Assembly (NCBI RefSeq): GCF_001602525.1
Contig: NZ_LSYT01000008.1
Location: forward strand, 62,001 to 126,000
Direction: 5' to 3'
Length of the DNA stretch: 64,000 bases
Origin: Flavobacterium chilense
GTDB taxonomy: Bacteria > Bacteroidota > Bacteroidia > Flavobacteriales > Flavobacteriaceae
The position numbers were made by a program, and so were the translations under genes. Shown piece by piece: positions 43,214 through 51,432 of this stretch; the stretch's first letter is position 1, and every line of letters starts with the position of its first letter. A model generated the notes under the pieces. That model did no database searches, was not told the DNA's origin, and saw nothing but the letters and a program-made list of their open reading frames with translations.

Positions 43214-44089
43214 TTAAGCATTCGCAGTAACCGCTTCTTTGTCAATTTTATTAATCAAACCAGCTAACACTTTTCCTGGACCAACTTCAGTAAACAAAGT
43301 AGCGCCGTCAGCGATCATTTGTTGTACAGATTGCGTCCATTTTACAGGAGCAGTCAATTGAATGATTAAATTCTTTTTGATTTCATTAGCATCAGAAACC
43401 GCATTTGCTGTTACGTTTTGGTAAACCGGACAAATAGGAGTAGAGAATGTAGTTGCTTCGATTGCTGCAGCCAATTCTTCTCTTGCAGGTTCCATCATTG
43501 GCGAGTGAAATGCACCTCCAACAGGTAAAATTAAAGCACGTTTTGCTCCTGCAGCTTTCATAGCTTCGCAAGCTTTTTCAACTGCTGAAGTTTCTCCAGA
43601 AATTACCAATTGTCCAGGACAGTTGTAATTTGCTGCAACAACGATTCCGTCAATAGAAGCGCAAACTTCTTCCACAATATTGTCAGCTAAACCTAAAACA
43701 GCAGCCATTGTAGACGGCGTGATTTCGCATGCTTTTTGCATTGCCAAAGCACGTTGAGAAACTAATTTTAAACCATCTTCAAAAGATAAAGTTCCGTTAG
43801 CAACCAAGGCAGAGAATTCACCTAAAGAATGTCCTGCAACCATTTCTGGTTTAAAATCATCGCCCAAAGTTTTAGCTAAAATAACCGAGTGTAAAAATAC
43901 TGCAGGCTGTGTAACTTTAGTTTCTTTTAGTTTTTCGGCAGTACCTTCAAACATGATATCTGTAATTCTAAAGCCTAGAATTTCATTGGCTTTTTCGAAT
44001 AATTCTTTGGCTAAAGCCGAGTTTTCATATAAGTCTTTGCCCATTCCTGTAAACTGTGCGCCCTGACCTGGAAATACGTATGCTTTCAT
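43214..44089 (-). CDS. fabD: Malonyl-CoA:ACP transacylase
   Basis: A 291-residue enzyme that loads malonyl onto acyl carrier protein for fatty-acid synthesis. I use the start MKAYVFPGQGAQFTGMG at 44089; the frame extends to 44137 but only over unrelated residues. Nucleophile Ser88 in GHSLG and His195 in GGAFHSPMM are present. It is 72 bp downstream of the DUF983 gene on the same strand. Confidence 0.96.
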   Translation of the reverse strand: MKAYVFPGQGAQFTGMGKDLYENSALAKELFEKANEILGFRITDIMFEGTAEKLKETKVTQPAVFLHSVILAKTLGDDFKPEMVAGHSLGEFSALVANGTLSFEDGLKLVSQRALAMQKACEITPSTMAAVLGLADNIVEEVCASIDGIVVAANYNCPGQLVISGETSAVEKACEAMKAAGAKRALILPVGGAFHSPMMEPAREELAAAIEATTFSTPICPVYQNVTANAVSDANEIKKNLIIQLTAPVKWTQSVQQMIADGATLFTEVGPGKVLAGLINKIDKEAVTANA

Positions 44090-44161
44090 TTGTCTAATTT
44101 GTTTTTTATTTTTTTTGGAATTGAAAATTAGCTTCAATTGAAAGGCAAAAATAGTATTTTT

Positions 44162-44524
44162 TTATTTCGTATAATCCTTAAACATGTAAATCCATGCTAA
44201 TCTTGAAAATCTAAGATTGAAAGAGGTAAGCAGAGTAATGACAACAGCAATGATTGGAATAATCCTTAAATCGAAATTTTTCTCAAAGAAAAACTGAGCA
44301 ATACAATAGGTTGTAATTCCCTGAGCAACTGTTAATCCGTAGTTTACATACATGGCTCCAAAGAAATAACCAGGTTCTTTTTGAAACTTGTAATTGCAGT
44401 GACTGCAGTATTCATTCATTTTTGGAAGACCAAAAGTCAAAAAAATATTTTTGTCTGTAAATACTTTTCCTTTATGACAAATAGGACATTCATTGCTTAA
44501 AATATGAGTTAATGCACTTGACAT
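44162..44524 (-). CDS. DUF983 membrane protein
   Basis: A 120-residue protein with an N-terminal zinc-ribbon (Cys13, Cys16, Cys40, Cys43) and two membrane helices (about 52-75 and 84-105). DUF983 family; function unknown. Likely co-transcribed with fabD. Confidence 0.85.
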   Translation of the reverse strand: MSSALTHILSNECPICHKGKVFTDKNIFLTFGLPKMNEYCSHCNYKFQKEPGYFFGAMYVNYGLTVAQGITTYCIAQFFFEKNFDLRIIPIIAVVITLLTSFNLRFSRLAWIYMFKDYTK

Positions 44525-44710
44525 GATCTTGTTGTTTTTTATTTATACAAAGGTAATTCAGCATTGCATAAAAGTCTTTTTAGTATCTTCGCTACTTATA
44601 GCACAATAAAGACATATTTTATGAAATTGCCCTATTCTGTTGATCTTATCGAAGAGAAATGTGATCAGGTGATTCTCATATATGACCAATAAAAAATAAA
44701 TTCTACATAT

Positions 44711-45571
44711 ATGAAAAAATACCCAATTTATAGTGTTCAGAATTTTAGCTGTAATGATATTCATCGTGATTTTTACGTCAATACTTTTACGGAGCATCTA
44801 AAAAATCACAGTTTTGTCGAAGAACCACATCGTCATGATTCCTATTTAATGGTGTTTTTTACGAAAGGTTCAGGACAACATGAAGTCGATTTTGATCAGT
44901 TTGAAATTAAAAGAGGAAGTTTGTTTGTGCTGCAGCCCGGGCAAATGCATCATTGGAGTTTATCTGAAGATGTCAAAGGTTTTGTAATTATCTTTTCGCA
45001 GGAGTTATATAATTTGTATTTCGGACAAAAAAATATCAACGAGTATAATTTTTATCATTCTATTCATAATCGGCCGGAAATGGTTTTTGAGGAAAAAGAA
45101 ATCTCTAAAATTCTGCCTTATTTTGATTTACTGATTCAGGAAAACAATCAAAATAATCGATATCAGCTGGATAAAATGCTAAATTTATTAGATTCAATTC
45201 ATATCGAAATTGCCCGTAAGTACAGCGAAACCTATTCGCATCAAACGCATTCGTACAACATTAAAATCAACAAGTTTGAATCGCTTTTAGAAGAATATTT
45301 CAGGACCGAAAAACTGCCGTCATTTTACGCAGAAAAGCTAAACATTACGTTGAAGCATTTAAACAGAATCTGCAATGAAATTCTACAAAAAACCGCCACA
45401 GAAGTTATCACAGACCGTGTAATCCTCGAAATCAAAAGAATGTTGATCGATAAACAATTAGCTGTAAACGAAGTAGCATTTAAAGTAGGTTACGAAGATT
45501 ACTCGTATTTCTCCCGATTCTTTAAAAAACAAACGGGATTATCGCCAACAGAATTTCGAAATGCAAAGTAA
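44711..45571 (+). CDS. AraC family regulator, cupin sensor
   Basis: A 286-residue regulator. Residues 20-110 form a cupin (HRHDSYLMVFFTKGSGQHEVDFDQFEIKRGSLFVLQPGQMHHWSL), residues 180-284 an AraC/XylS HTH domain (VNEVAFKVGYEDYSYFSRFFKKQTGLSPTEFRN). Ligand and targets unknown. A 26-bp inverted repeat immediately follows its stop. Confidence 0.9.
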   Translation: MKKYPIYSVQNFSCNDIHRDFYVNTFTEHLKNHSFVEEPHRHDSYLMVFFTKGSGQHEVDFDQFEIKRGSLFVLQPGQMHHWSLSEDVKGFVIIFSQELYNLYFGQKNINEYNFYHSIHNRPEMVFEEKEISKILPYFDLLIQENNQNNRYQLDKMLNLLDSIHIEIARKYSETYSHQTHSYNIKINKFESLLEEYFRTEKLPSFYAEKLNITLKHLNRICNEILQKTATEVITDRVILEIKRMLIDKQLAVNEVAFKVGYEDYSYFSRFFKKQTGLSPTEFRNAK

Positions 45572-45576
45572 AAAAA

Positions 45577-45651
45577 GGGCTTCGACTCCGCTCAGCCTGA
45601 CAATCGTATACTTAGAGATTTAGTATGTCAGGCTGAGCGGAGTCGAAGCCC
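45577..45651. repeat. Long GGCTTCGACTCCGCTCAG inverted repeat
   Basis: Perfect 26-bp arms (45577-45602 and 45626-45651) with a 23-nt loop. The same arm, degraded, occurs at 16412-16475, 46412-46436 and as part of 47789-47816. This is a flavobacterial intergenic repeat family. Confidence 0.85.
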
Positions 45652-45661
45652 CGTTCCTAAA

Positions 45662-45703
45662 AGCAAAAAAAAAGCCTGCACTCCTGAGAAAAGGTGCAGG
45701 CTT
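45662..45703 (-). terminator. yceI-like gene terminator
   Basis: AAGCCTGCAC/GTGCAGGCTT hairpin (45672-45703) with a ten-T run on the minus strand. Confidence 0.88.
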
Positions 45704-45736
45704 CTTAACCAACCAAATTAAAACCTAATATAAGTA

Positions 45737-46270
45737 TTAAGCTTGTTTTACAAATTGCAATTCAATGTTTAATTTTACTTCTTCTCCAACTAAAACACCG
45801 CCAGTTTCAAGAGCTGAGTTCCAGTTTAACCCCCAATCTTTACGATTAATTTTTCCTTCTATGCTTAAACCTACTTTTGTATTTCCCCAAGGATCAGTCA
45901 TGGTTCCGCTAAATTCTACAGGGAATTTTACAGTTTTAGAAATGCCTTTAATATCTAAATCACCAGTTAATTCATATTCTCCATCATTTACTTTTTTGAA
46001 AGATGAAGCTTTGAAAGACAATTTTGGATGATTTTCAGCATCAAAAAAATCTCCGCTTCTTAAATGTCCGTCTCTGTCTGCGTTTGCAGTGTCGATAGAA
46101 GCTACATCTCCTGAAAATTCGATAGCTGCATTTTCGAAGTTGTCTCCGTCTGTAGTAATTGTAGCGTCATAAGTTCCAAATTTTCCTGAAACATTTGTAA
46201 ACATCATGTGTTTTACTTTAAAACCAATTTCTGAATGTGTTGGGTCAATTGACCATTTTGTAGTTGCCAT
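45737..46270 (-). CDS. YceI family lipid-binding-like protein
   Basis: A 177-residue YceI-family beta-barrel that binds isoprenoid-like molecules. I use the start MATTKWSIDPTHSEIGFKVKHMMF at 46270; there is no signal peptide, so it is likely cytosolic in this form, unlike E. coli YceI. Motifs HLRSGDFFDAENHPKLSFKASSF and KINRKDWGLNWNSALETGGVLVGEEVKL are diagnostic. A shared promoter motif with the pirin gene lies upstream. Confidence 0.93.
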   Translation of the reverse strand: MATTKWSIDPTHSEIGFKVKHMMFTNVSGKFGTYDATITTDGDNFENAAIEFSGDVASIDTANADRDGHLRSGDFFDAENHPKLSFKASSFKKVNDGEYELTGDLDIKGISKTVKFPVEFSGTMTDPWGNTKVGLSIEGKINRKDWGLNWNSALETGGVLVGEEVKLNIELQFVKQA

Positions 46271-46309
46271 AATTTTTATTTTTAAATAATTAATTTCATT
46301 TTGATAGGA

Positions 46310-46355
46310 CAAAGTTACGTTGACAGTTGTCCTGAAGCACTTAACCTAGATTAAG
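46310..46355 (-). promoter_or_regulatory. yceI promoter with putative operator
   Basis: On the minus strand, the -7 box TAACTTTG (46310-46317) is preceded, 17 bp away, by the inverted repeat CTTAATCTAGGTTAAG followed by TGCTT (46335-46355). No -33 TTG is present. The same motif at identical spacing precedes the pirin gene. Confidence 0.7.
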
Positions 46356-46362
46356 AAATGAA

Positions 46363-46393
46363 AAATGTGATAACTTTTTGATTATCACATTTT
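46363..46393. terminator. Hairpin terminator after the Fe-S gene
   Basis: AAATGTGATAA/TTATCACATTT stem, flanked by A and T runs. Confidence 0.8.
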
Positions 46394-46434
46394 TTTGTTG
46401 TTTTTATTTTGTCACCCTGAGTGAAGTCTAAGGG

Positions 46435-46665
46435 TTATTTTTTAGCGTTCATATAAAATGTCAATGCTCCTGAAGGACATTTATTAACAGTCGAAATTAT
46501 CTTTTCAGTTGTGGATTTTTCCGGAGTAATCCACGGTTTTTCTTTTGGACGAAAAACATCCGGATTATTTTTTACACAATTGGCAGAATGTATGCATTTT
46601 CCGGATTGCCAAACAATCGTTACTTCGCCGTTTGTATATTCTTTAGTAAGGTTATTTGGATTCAT
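46435..46665 (-). CDS. Small (4Fe-4S) mono-cluster protein, YjdI type
   Basis: A 76-residue protein of the Fer4_19 (PF06902) family. Cys24, Cys30 and Cys63 (in GKCIHSANC and NKCPSGAL) are the cluster ligands; PWITP between them is conserved. It may carry electrons or sense redox state. Standing alone between yceI and pirin, each with its own terminator. Confidence 0.88.
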   Translation of the reverse strand: MNPNNLTKEYTNGEVTIVWQSGKCIHSANCVKNNPDVFRPKEKPWITPEKSTTEKIISTVNKCPSGALTFYMNAKK

Positions 46666-46760
46666 GATTGAAAATTTTAAATGGTTAGTTTTGAGTGAAT
46701 TAAAAACCTATTTTCATTATAAAAATACGTTTTCTTTTTGAGTTTTGATAAAATTTGGGC

Positions 46761-46806
46761 AAAAAAGAAACGATAATAAGCTGAAAACCAGCTTAAATAT
46801 CGTTTC
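46761..46806 (-). terminator. pirin terminator
   Basis: A compound hairpin: GAAACGAT/ATCGTTTC outside and AAGCTG/CAGCTT inside, with a T run on the minus strand. Confidence 0.8.
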
Positions 46807-46835
46807 AGGAAAAAATATTAATTGTAATCTTTGAA

Positions 46836-47552
46836 TTAATAGTTCATCGGAATGTCCATCAATAAAAATTCAGCATCTGTGTTTGCTTTAATGTTTAAAG
46901 TGTCAGTTCCTGAAATTCCAACCGCATCACGAGTGTTTAATTCCTGACCGTTGATGGTTACATTTCCTTTTAAAACGAAAGCATAAACTCCGTTTCCTTC
47001 TTTTTTAATTTTGTATTCAGTAGTTACGCCAGAATCGAAATTTCCCATTTGAAACCAAGCATCTTGGTGAATCCAAACTCCTTCGTCATCAGCATTTGGA
47101 GATAAAACCTGTGCCAGTTTATTATGTCTGTCAGCAACATTTAAAGTAATTTGCTGGTAACGAGGTTCTACATTTCTTTTGTTGGGAAACAACCAGATTT
47201 GCAACAATTTAGTTTGCTGATCAGCATTTGGGTTAAACTCACTATGCTGAACACCAGTTCCTGCACTCATCACCTGAATATCACCATGTTTAATGATTTC
47301 AGTATTCCCCATACTGTCTTTATGTGCTAAATCTCCTTCAAGAGGAATCGTAATGATTTCCATGTTATCGTGAGGATGTGTTCCAAAACCCATTCCGCCT
47401 GCAATTGTATCATCGTTTAAAACACGAAGCGCTCCAAACTGAATTCTATCCGGATTGTACCAGCTCGCAAAACTAAAGCTATGATAAGCGTTTAACCATC
47501 CGTGATTTGCGTTTCCTCTTGTTTCTGCTTTGTGCAATACTATATTTTCCAT
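46836..47552 (-). CDS. Pirin family protein
   Basis: A 238-residue bicupin. Start at 47552 (MENIVLHKAETRGN). The pirin metal site is complete: His59 and His61 in GTHPHDNME, His103 and Glu105 in VQHSEFN. Pirins act as quercetinases or as iron-dependent regulators; which applies is unknown. Its promoter shares an operator-like motif with yceI. Confidence 0.92.
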   Translation of the reverse strand: MENIVLHKAETRGNANHGWLNAYHSFSFASWYNPDRIQFGALRVLNDDTIAGGMGFGTHPHDNMEIITIPLEGDLAHKDSMGNTEIIKHGDIQVMSAGTGVQHSEFNPNADQQTKLLQIWLFPNKRNVEPRYQQITLNVADRHNKLAQVLSPNADDEGVWIHQDAWFQMGNFDSGVTTEYKIKKEGNGVYAFVLKGNVTINGQELNTRDAVGISGTDTLNIKANTDAEFLLMDIPMNY

Positions 47553-47582
47553 GATGTTATATGTTTTGTTATTTTTATAGTA

Positions 47583-47628
47583 CAAAGATACCGCCAAGGT
47601 CAAAGAAAAGCACTTAATGTAGATTAAG
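47583..47628 (-). promoter_or_regulatory. pirin promoter with putative operator
   Basis: Minus-strand -7 box TATCTTTG (47583-47590), preceded at 17 bp by CTTAATCTACATTAAG then TGCTT (47608-47628). No -33 TTG. Downstream of the -7 box both promoters share TNCTATNAAAATNA. Compare 46310-46355. Confidence 0.7.
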
Positions 47629-47632
47629 TTCT

Positions 47633-47765
47633 TTAAGGCACTGAGTTTTGAGATTCTAAGGGGCTAAGGGGCTAAGGATTTAGTTGCAAAGGCTCAAAGC
47701 TACAGAGGTTCAAAGGTTTTAAAAGAGGTTCTGAGTTGCTAAGATTCTAAGCTACTAAGTTTTGT
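47633..47765. repeat. Degenerate CTAAG/AGCTAC-type repeat
   Basis: A long run of GATTCTAAGGGGCTAAGG, GGCTCAAAGCTACAG and GCTAAGATTCTAAGC units, about 10 bp apart, of the same family as at 3710 and 4548. Confidence 0.65.
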
Positions 47766-47788
47766 TTTATACAAACTAACCATGCAGT

Positions 47789-47895
47789 TTGTCATCCTGA
47801 GCGAAGTCGAAGGATCTTCGTAAGTAGCTCTACAAAGTTTGACGATATTGCATAAAGAGTTTCTCGCGGAGATCTCTCCTTCGTCGAGATGACAA
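47789..47895. repeat. GTCATCCTGAGCGAAG-type element
   Basis: Imperfect terminal inverted repeats (GTCATCCTGAGCGAAGTCGA with TCCTTCGTCGAGATGAC) around a core with CTCTACAAAG. The core is shared with the element at 55051-55152, so both are members of one family. Confidence 0.7.
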
Positions 47896-47942
47896 AATCA
47901 CGAAAAAATCTAAGAAGTCTAAAATCTAAGAAGTCTAAGTAT

Positions 47943-49424
47943 CTAACTATATTGACTTATAAACTGCTGCACGACCGCATCCGTATTCTCATGACGTTTC
48001 TTTCTTTCCAAAACAATTGGAGGCGCAGCTCTTTCCAGACAATCTTGTACAGCACAAGTCTCGCAGGTTACGCCGACAATTCTTTTAACTAAAGGTTTTC
48101 CTTCAATGAATTTGAATTTCTTTTTCATCGTTGGATTTATCAAGATGCCGACAGAAATACTTCTAATATAATTTTCGGCAAAAGGATCTTTTGTTGCCGA
48201 TGAAAAAACCAAATATTCGTTTCCGCTATTCGCATAGCTTGAAATTTGAGCATCAAAAAAATGAGATTTATTTTGTTTGATGGCTTCGTCTATTGTTTTA
48301 ACCGAAACCCATCTTCGACAATAATGTTCGTTGGTTTCGTTGGCATGAGGTTCCTGCTGATGTGTGATATGTAATTCTTTATTAATTTGATAAACATCAG
48401 AATTCACTCGGTGAGATAATCTTAAAAAGAATAAGTTTTTCAGTTGAAAATCTTTTGGTAATAAATTGGTTAATCGCTGGTAAAAAGATTCCGGCGAAAC
48501 TTTGAAACTTTCTATTAATGCTACAAATGCTTCCGGTTTTGGATTTTCATTTTCCAAAAAAGAATTGATTTTATCGACGACTAATTTTCTTGGTAATAAT
48601 AAAGCACCGGCAAAATAAGAAGCATAAAAATTATGCAGAACCTGATCGAAATTTTCAAACTTAATCCAGCTGAAAGTCAATAAACGATCTGATATTTTTA
48701 AATAATTATAAGCAATTTCTTTGGCTAAGATAAAAGCTTTCTGCGGAGCGTCAAGTTCAGTAGAAAGCAATAATGTCTTGCTTTTCGGGACATAAATAGA
48801 ACGCAGATCGCCCAAAGCTTCCTGATCTGTAAAAGCAATTTCTTTGATATTGTATTCGTATTCTTCTTTTAAAATTGCCTGTAATTCTTCAATGCTGATT
48901 TTAGAATCTAAATTAATCTGGAACGACTTCGAAAACGCAATTACTTTTTCTTCTAAATCTTCAAAATAATTACTGTGCGCTTCCTGATACGAACGCAAAG
49001 CAGCTAAAAAGAAACTTTCGCGGCTTAAATTGTAATGCTGTGCAATTTCGATGATGGTACTAATAAACGCATTGACTTTTGCCGGAGCATTCGCAATTAT
49101 ATCAATCAAATCAGCTTCCTGAATTCCAAAAAGTTCCAGCGGAATCTCTTTTAAAATTCCGGATTTTAAAATTTCACCAATCGGAGCGAGGTTATTATCG
49201 AGTTTTAAAGATACCATTTGGTCGTAAGTCACGTCCAAATGTTCACATAAAAGTAAAATCTTATCTGTTTTTGGATATTTTTTTCCCTTTTCAATCTCAT
49301 TTAAATACGATTTTGAAAGATTGGTCAGTTTAGCCAAGCCAAAAAGTGATAAATTTTTTTGAGTACGAACTTGTCTCAATTTTAGCCCGAAGATCAGCTT
49401 TATATAGTCTTTTTCGATATCCAT
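47943..49424 (-). CDS. XRE-type regulator, ScfR/RamB-like
   Basis: A 493-residue regulator. An XRE helix-turn-helix domain (about 12-65: LRQVRTQKNLSLFGLAKLTNLSKSYLNEIEKGKKYP) is followed by an IrrE-like domain (about 150-330) and a C-terminal DUF2083 region with clustered Cys (GVTCETCAVQDC). This is the short-chain fatty-acyl regulator layout; RamB of Corynebacterium, of the same type, controls aceA and aceB. It is divergent from aceB here, which fits the same job. Its own promoter ends only about 5 bp before the ATG. Confidence 0.88.
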   Translation of the reverse strand: MDIEKDYIKLIFGLKLRQVRTQKNLSLFGLAKLTNLSKSYLNEIEKGKKYPKTDKILLLCEHLDVTYDQMVSLKLDNNLAPIGEILKSGILKEIPLELFGIQEADLIDIIANAPAKVNAFISTIIEIAQHYNLSRESFFLAALRSYQEAHSNYFEDLEEKVIAFSKSFQINLDSKISIEELQAILKEEYEYNIKEIAFTDQEALGDLRSIYVPKSKTLLLSTELDAPQKAFILAKEIAYNYLKISDRLLTFSWIKFENFDQVLHNFYASYFAGALLLPRKLVVDKINSFLENENPKPEAFVALIESFKVSPESFYQRLTNLLPKDFQLKNLFFLRLSHRVNSDVYQINKELHITHQQEPHANETNEHYCRRWVSVKTIDEAIKQNKSHFFDAQISSYANSGNEYLVFSSATKDPFAENYIRSISVGILINPTMKKKFKFIEGKPLVKRIVGVTCETCAVQDCLERAAPPIVLERKKRHENTDAVVQQFISQYS

Positions 49425-49428
49425 GAAC

Positions 49429-49459
49429 CAAATATAACCATTATAAAAATAATCGCCAA
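49429..49459 (-). promoter_or_regulatory. Near-leaderless promoter of the XRE regulator
   Basis: Minus strand: TTG (49457-49459), 20-bp spacer, TATATTTG (49429-49436), a full match to the consensus. The ATG at 49424 is only 4 bp beyond the -7 box, so the mRNA may be leaderless. Confidence 0.7.
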
Positions 49460-49478
49460 AAAATTATTTTTAATATTT

Positions 49479-49492
49479 AGCGAACGTTCGCT
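49479..49492. promoter_or_regulatory. Perfect 14-bp palindrome AGCGAACGTTCGCT
   Basis: It sits between the divergent regulator and aceB. A weak aceB promoter, TTG (49492-49494), N20, TAATATTG (49515-49522), abuts it. It is a good candidate operator for the XRE regulator. Confidence 0.6.
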
Positions 49493-49621
49493 TGTTTTGT
49501 AAAAAACTTTTTTCTAATATTGTGGTGTAGAAAATATTAGTTATCAGTTTGTTATGGTTTTGTGTTTTAAAAAATATAGAAACGATTCAATTGCTGCTAA
49601 TGAAAATTAAAAACCACAGCT

Positions 49622-51223
49622 ATGAAAAACCAATTAGAAATTACCGAAACGGCGATGGAATTTTTAGCCGAAAAGAAGCTTCGTTATCCAAAAATCTGGA
49701 CAGAAGAAGCCATTGTTTTTATCACTGAATTGCATAGAAAATTCGAATCACAACGAAAACTATTGCTTTTACGGCGCGAGCAAAAACAAGTCACTTTTGA
49801 TCAGGGAATCATGCCGGTTTTTATTCCAGAAACTAAAAGTGTAAGAGAAGGCAATTGGACAGCTGGTGAAATTCCGAAAGATTTATTAGACAGAAGAGTC
49901 GAGATTACTGGTCCGGTTGATCGCAAAATGATTATCAACGCTTTGAATTCAGGAGCCAAAACTTTTATGGCCGATTTTGAAGACAGCACTTCACCAACCT
50001 GGCAAAATCTTATGGATGGTCAAGTAAATCTAATTGATGCGGTTAACAAAACAATTACATATACTGATTTGGTGAAGCAAAAATCCTATCATTTAAATGA
50101 AAAAACCGCAACATTAATTGTACGCCCAAGAGGTTTGCATTTGCCGGAAAAGCATGTTTTAGTAGAAGGTAATGAAGTTTCAGGTTCTTTGGTAGATTTT
50201 GGTTTATATGTTTTTCATAATCATAAACGACTTTTAGAAAACAATTCTGGGCCGTATTTCTACATTCCAAAATTAGAGCATTATCTGGAAGCGCGCTGGT
50301 GGAATACTGTAATTGATTTTACCGAGGATTATTTGAAGTTGAAAAGAGGAACGATAAAAGTGACGGTTTTAATTGAAACCATAACGGCAAGTTTTCAGCT
50401 GGATGAAATTATTTACGAATTGAAAGAACATATCGTTGGTTTGAACTGCGGACGCTGGGATTATATTTTTTCTTACATCAAAAAATTTAGAAAAAATCCA
50501 AAATTCATTGTTCCGGATCGCGATCAGGTAACTATGACTTCGCCTTTTATGAATGCGTATTCGAATTTAGTTATTCAGAGATGTCATAAACGCAGAATTC
50601 ATGCCATTGGCGGGATGGCAGCACAGATTCCGATTCGAAATAATGAAGAAGCTAATGCAGTCGCTTTTGCAAAAGTAAAAACCGATAAAGAACGTGAAGT
50701 TAAAAATGGACATGACGGAACTTGGGTAGCGCATCCGGATTTAGTTGCAATTGCAAAAGAGATTTTTGATAAAGGAATGCCAACTCCAAATCAGATTCAT
50801 ATAAAAAGAGAACATCGAAAAATTACAGAAGCTGATTTGATTGAACCACCAATTGGACCGATAACTGAAAATGGTGTTCGCAAAAATATCAACGTTGGAG
50901 TTCTATATCTGGCTTCATGGCTAAACGGACAAGGTGCAGCAGCATTGCATAATTTGATGGAAGATGCAGCAACAGCCGAAATTTCGAGATCACAATTGTG
51001 GCAGTGGCTTCAAAATAAAGTGATTTTAGATAATGGACGAAAATTAGATTTGGCTTATTATCATGAATTGGCTTTAGATGAATTCAGGAAAATCAAAGAC
51101 GAATTAGGCGAAGAAAATTATGAAAAACAGCAATTTCCACTAGCTGAAAAAATGCTGGAAAGATTGGTGGTAAATCTAAATTTCGTTGATTTTCTAACGA
51201 TTCCGTGTTACAAATATTTATAA
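49622..51223 (+). CDS. aceB: Malate synthase A
   Basis: A 533-residue enzyme of the glyoxylate shunt, joining acetyl-CoA and glyoxylate to malate. Family motifs: RRVEITGPVDRKMIINALNSGAKTFMADFEDSTSP, LRPRG-like IVRPRGLHLPEKHV, GLNCGRWDYIFSYIKKF, MHAIGGMAAQIPI-like segment and the C-terminal DGTWVAHPDLV. The size fits the short A type, not the larger G type. It is followed by aceA on the same strand. Confidence 0.96.
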   Translation: MKNQLEITETAMEFLAEKKLRYPKIWTEEAIVFITELHRKFESQRKLLLLRREQKQVTFDQGIMPVFIPETKSVREGNWTAGEIPKDLLDRRVEITGPVDRKMIINALNSGAKTFMADFEDSTSPTWQNLMDGQVNLIDAVNKTITYTDLVKQKSYHLNEKTATLIVRPRGLHLPEKHVLVEGNEVSGSLVDFGLYVFHNHKRLLENNSGPYFYIPKLEHYLEARWWNTVIDFTEDYLKLKRGTIKVTVLIETITASFQLDEIIYELKEHIVGLNCGRWDYIFSYIKKFRKNPKFIVPDRDQVTMTSPFMNAYSNLVIQRCHKRRIHAIGGMAAQIPIRNNEEANAVAFAKVKTDKEREVKNGHDGTWVAHPDLVAIAKEIFDKGMPTPNQIHIKREHRKITEADLIEPPIGPITENGVRKNINVGVLYLASWLNGQGAAALHNLMEDAATAEISRSQLWQWLQNKVILDNGRKLDLAYYHELALDEFRKIKDELGEENYEKQQFPLAEKMLERLVVNLNFVDFLTIPCYKYL

Positions 51224-51240
51224 AGAATACGTTGAGTTTA

Positions 51241-51384
51241 TTTTAAACACATAGAAACATAGGTTTGAAAGTGTGAATAAAAAGAGTTTAAAAAAAATCT
51301 AGATTTTCACACATAGCTATGTTTGTTTAAACGAATGAAATGCCTTTAACCACAAAGAAATTCTATGTTCCTATGTGTTTAAAA
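51241..51384. repeat. AAACACATAGAAACATAG inverted repeat
   Basis: 22-bp arms (51241-51262 and 51363-51384) with one mismatch, spanning much of the aceB-aceA gap. It also contains an inner GTGTGAA/TTCACAC pair. A flavobacterial intergenic repeat. Confidence 0.7.
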
Positions 51385-51432
51385 GCTCAACATAAGAATA
51401 AAACTTTACTAACCAACTTAACTATATTATTT

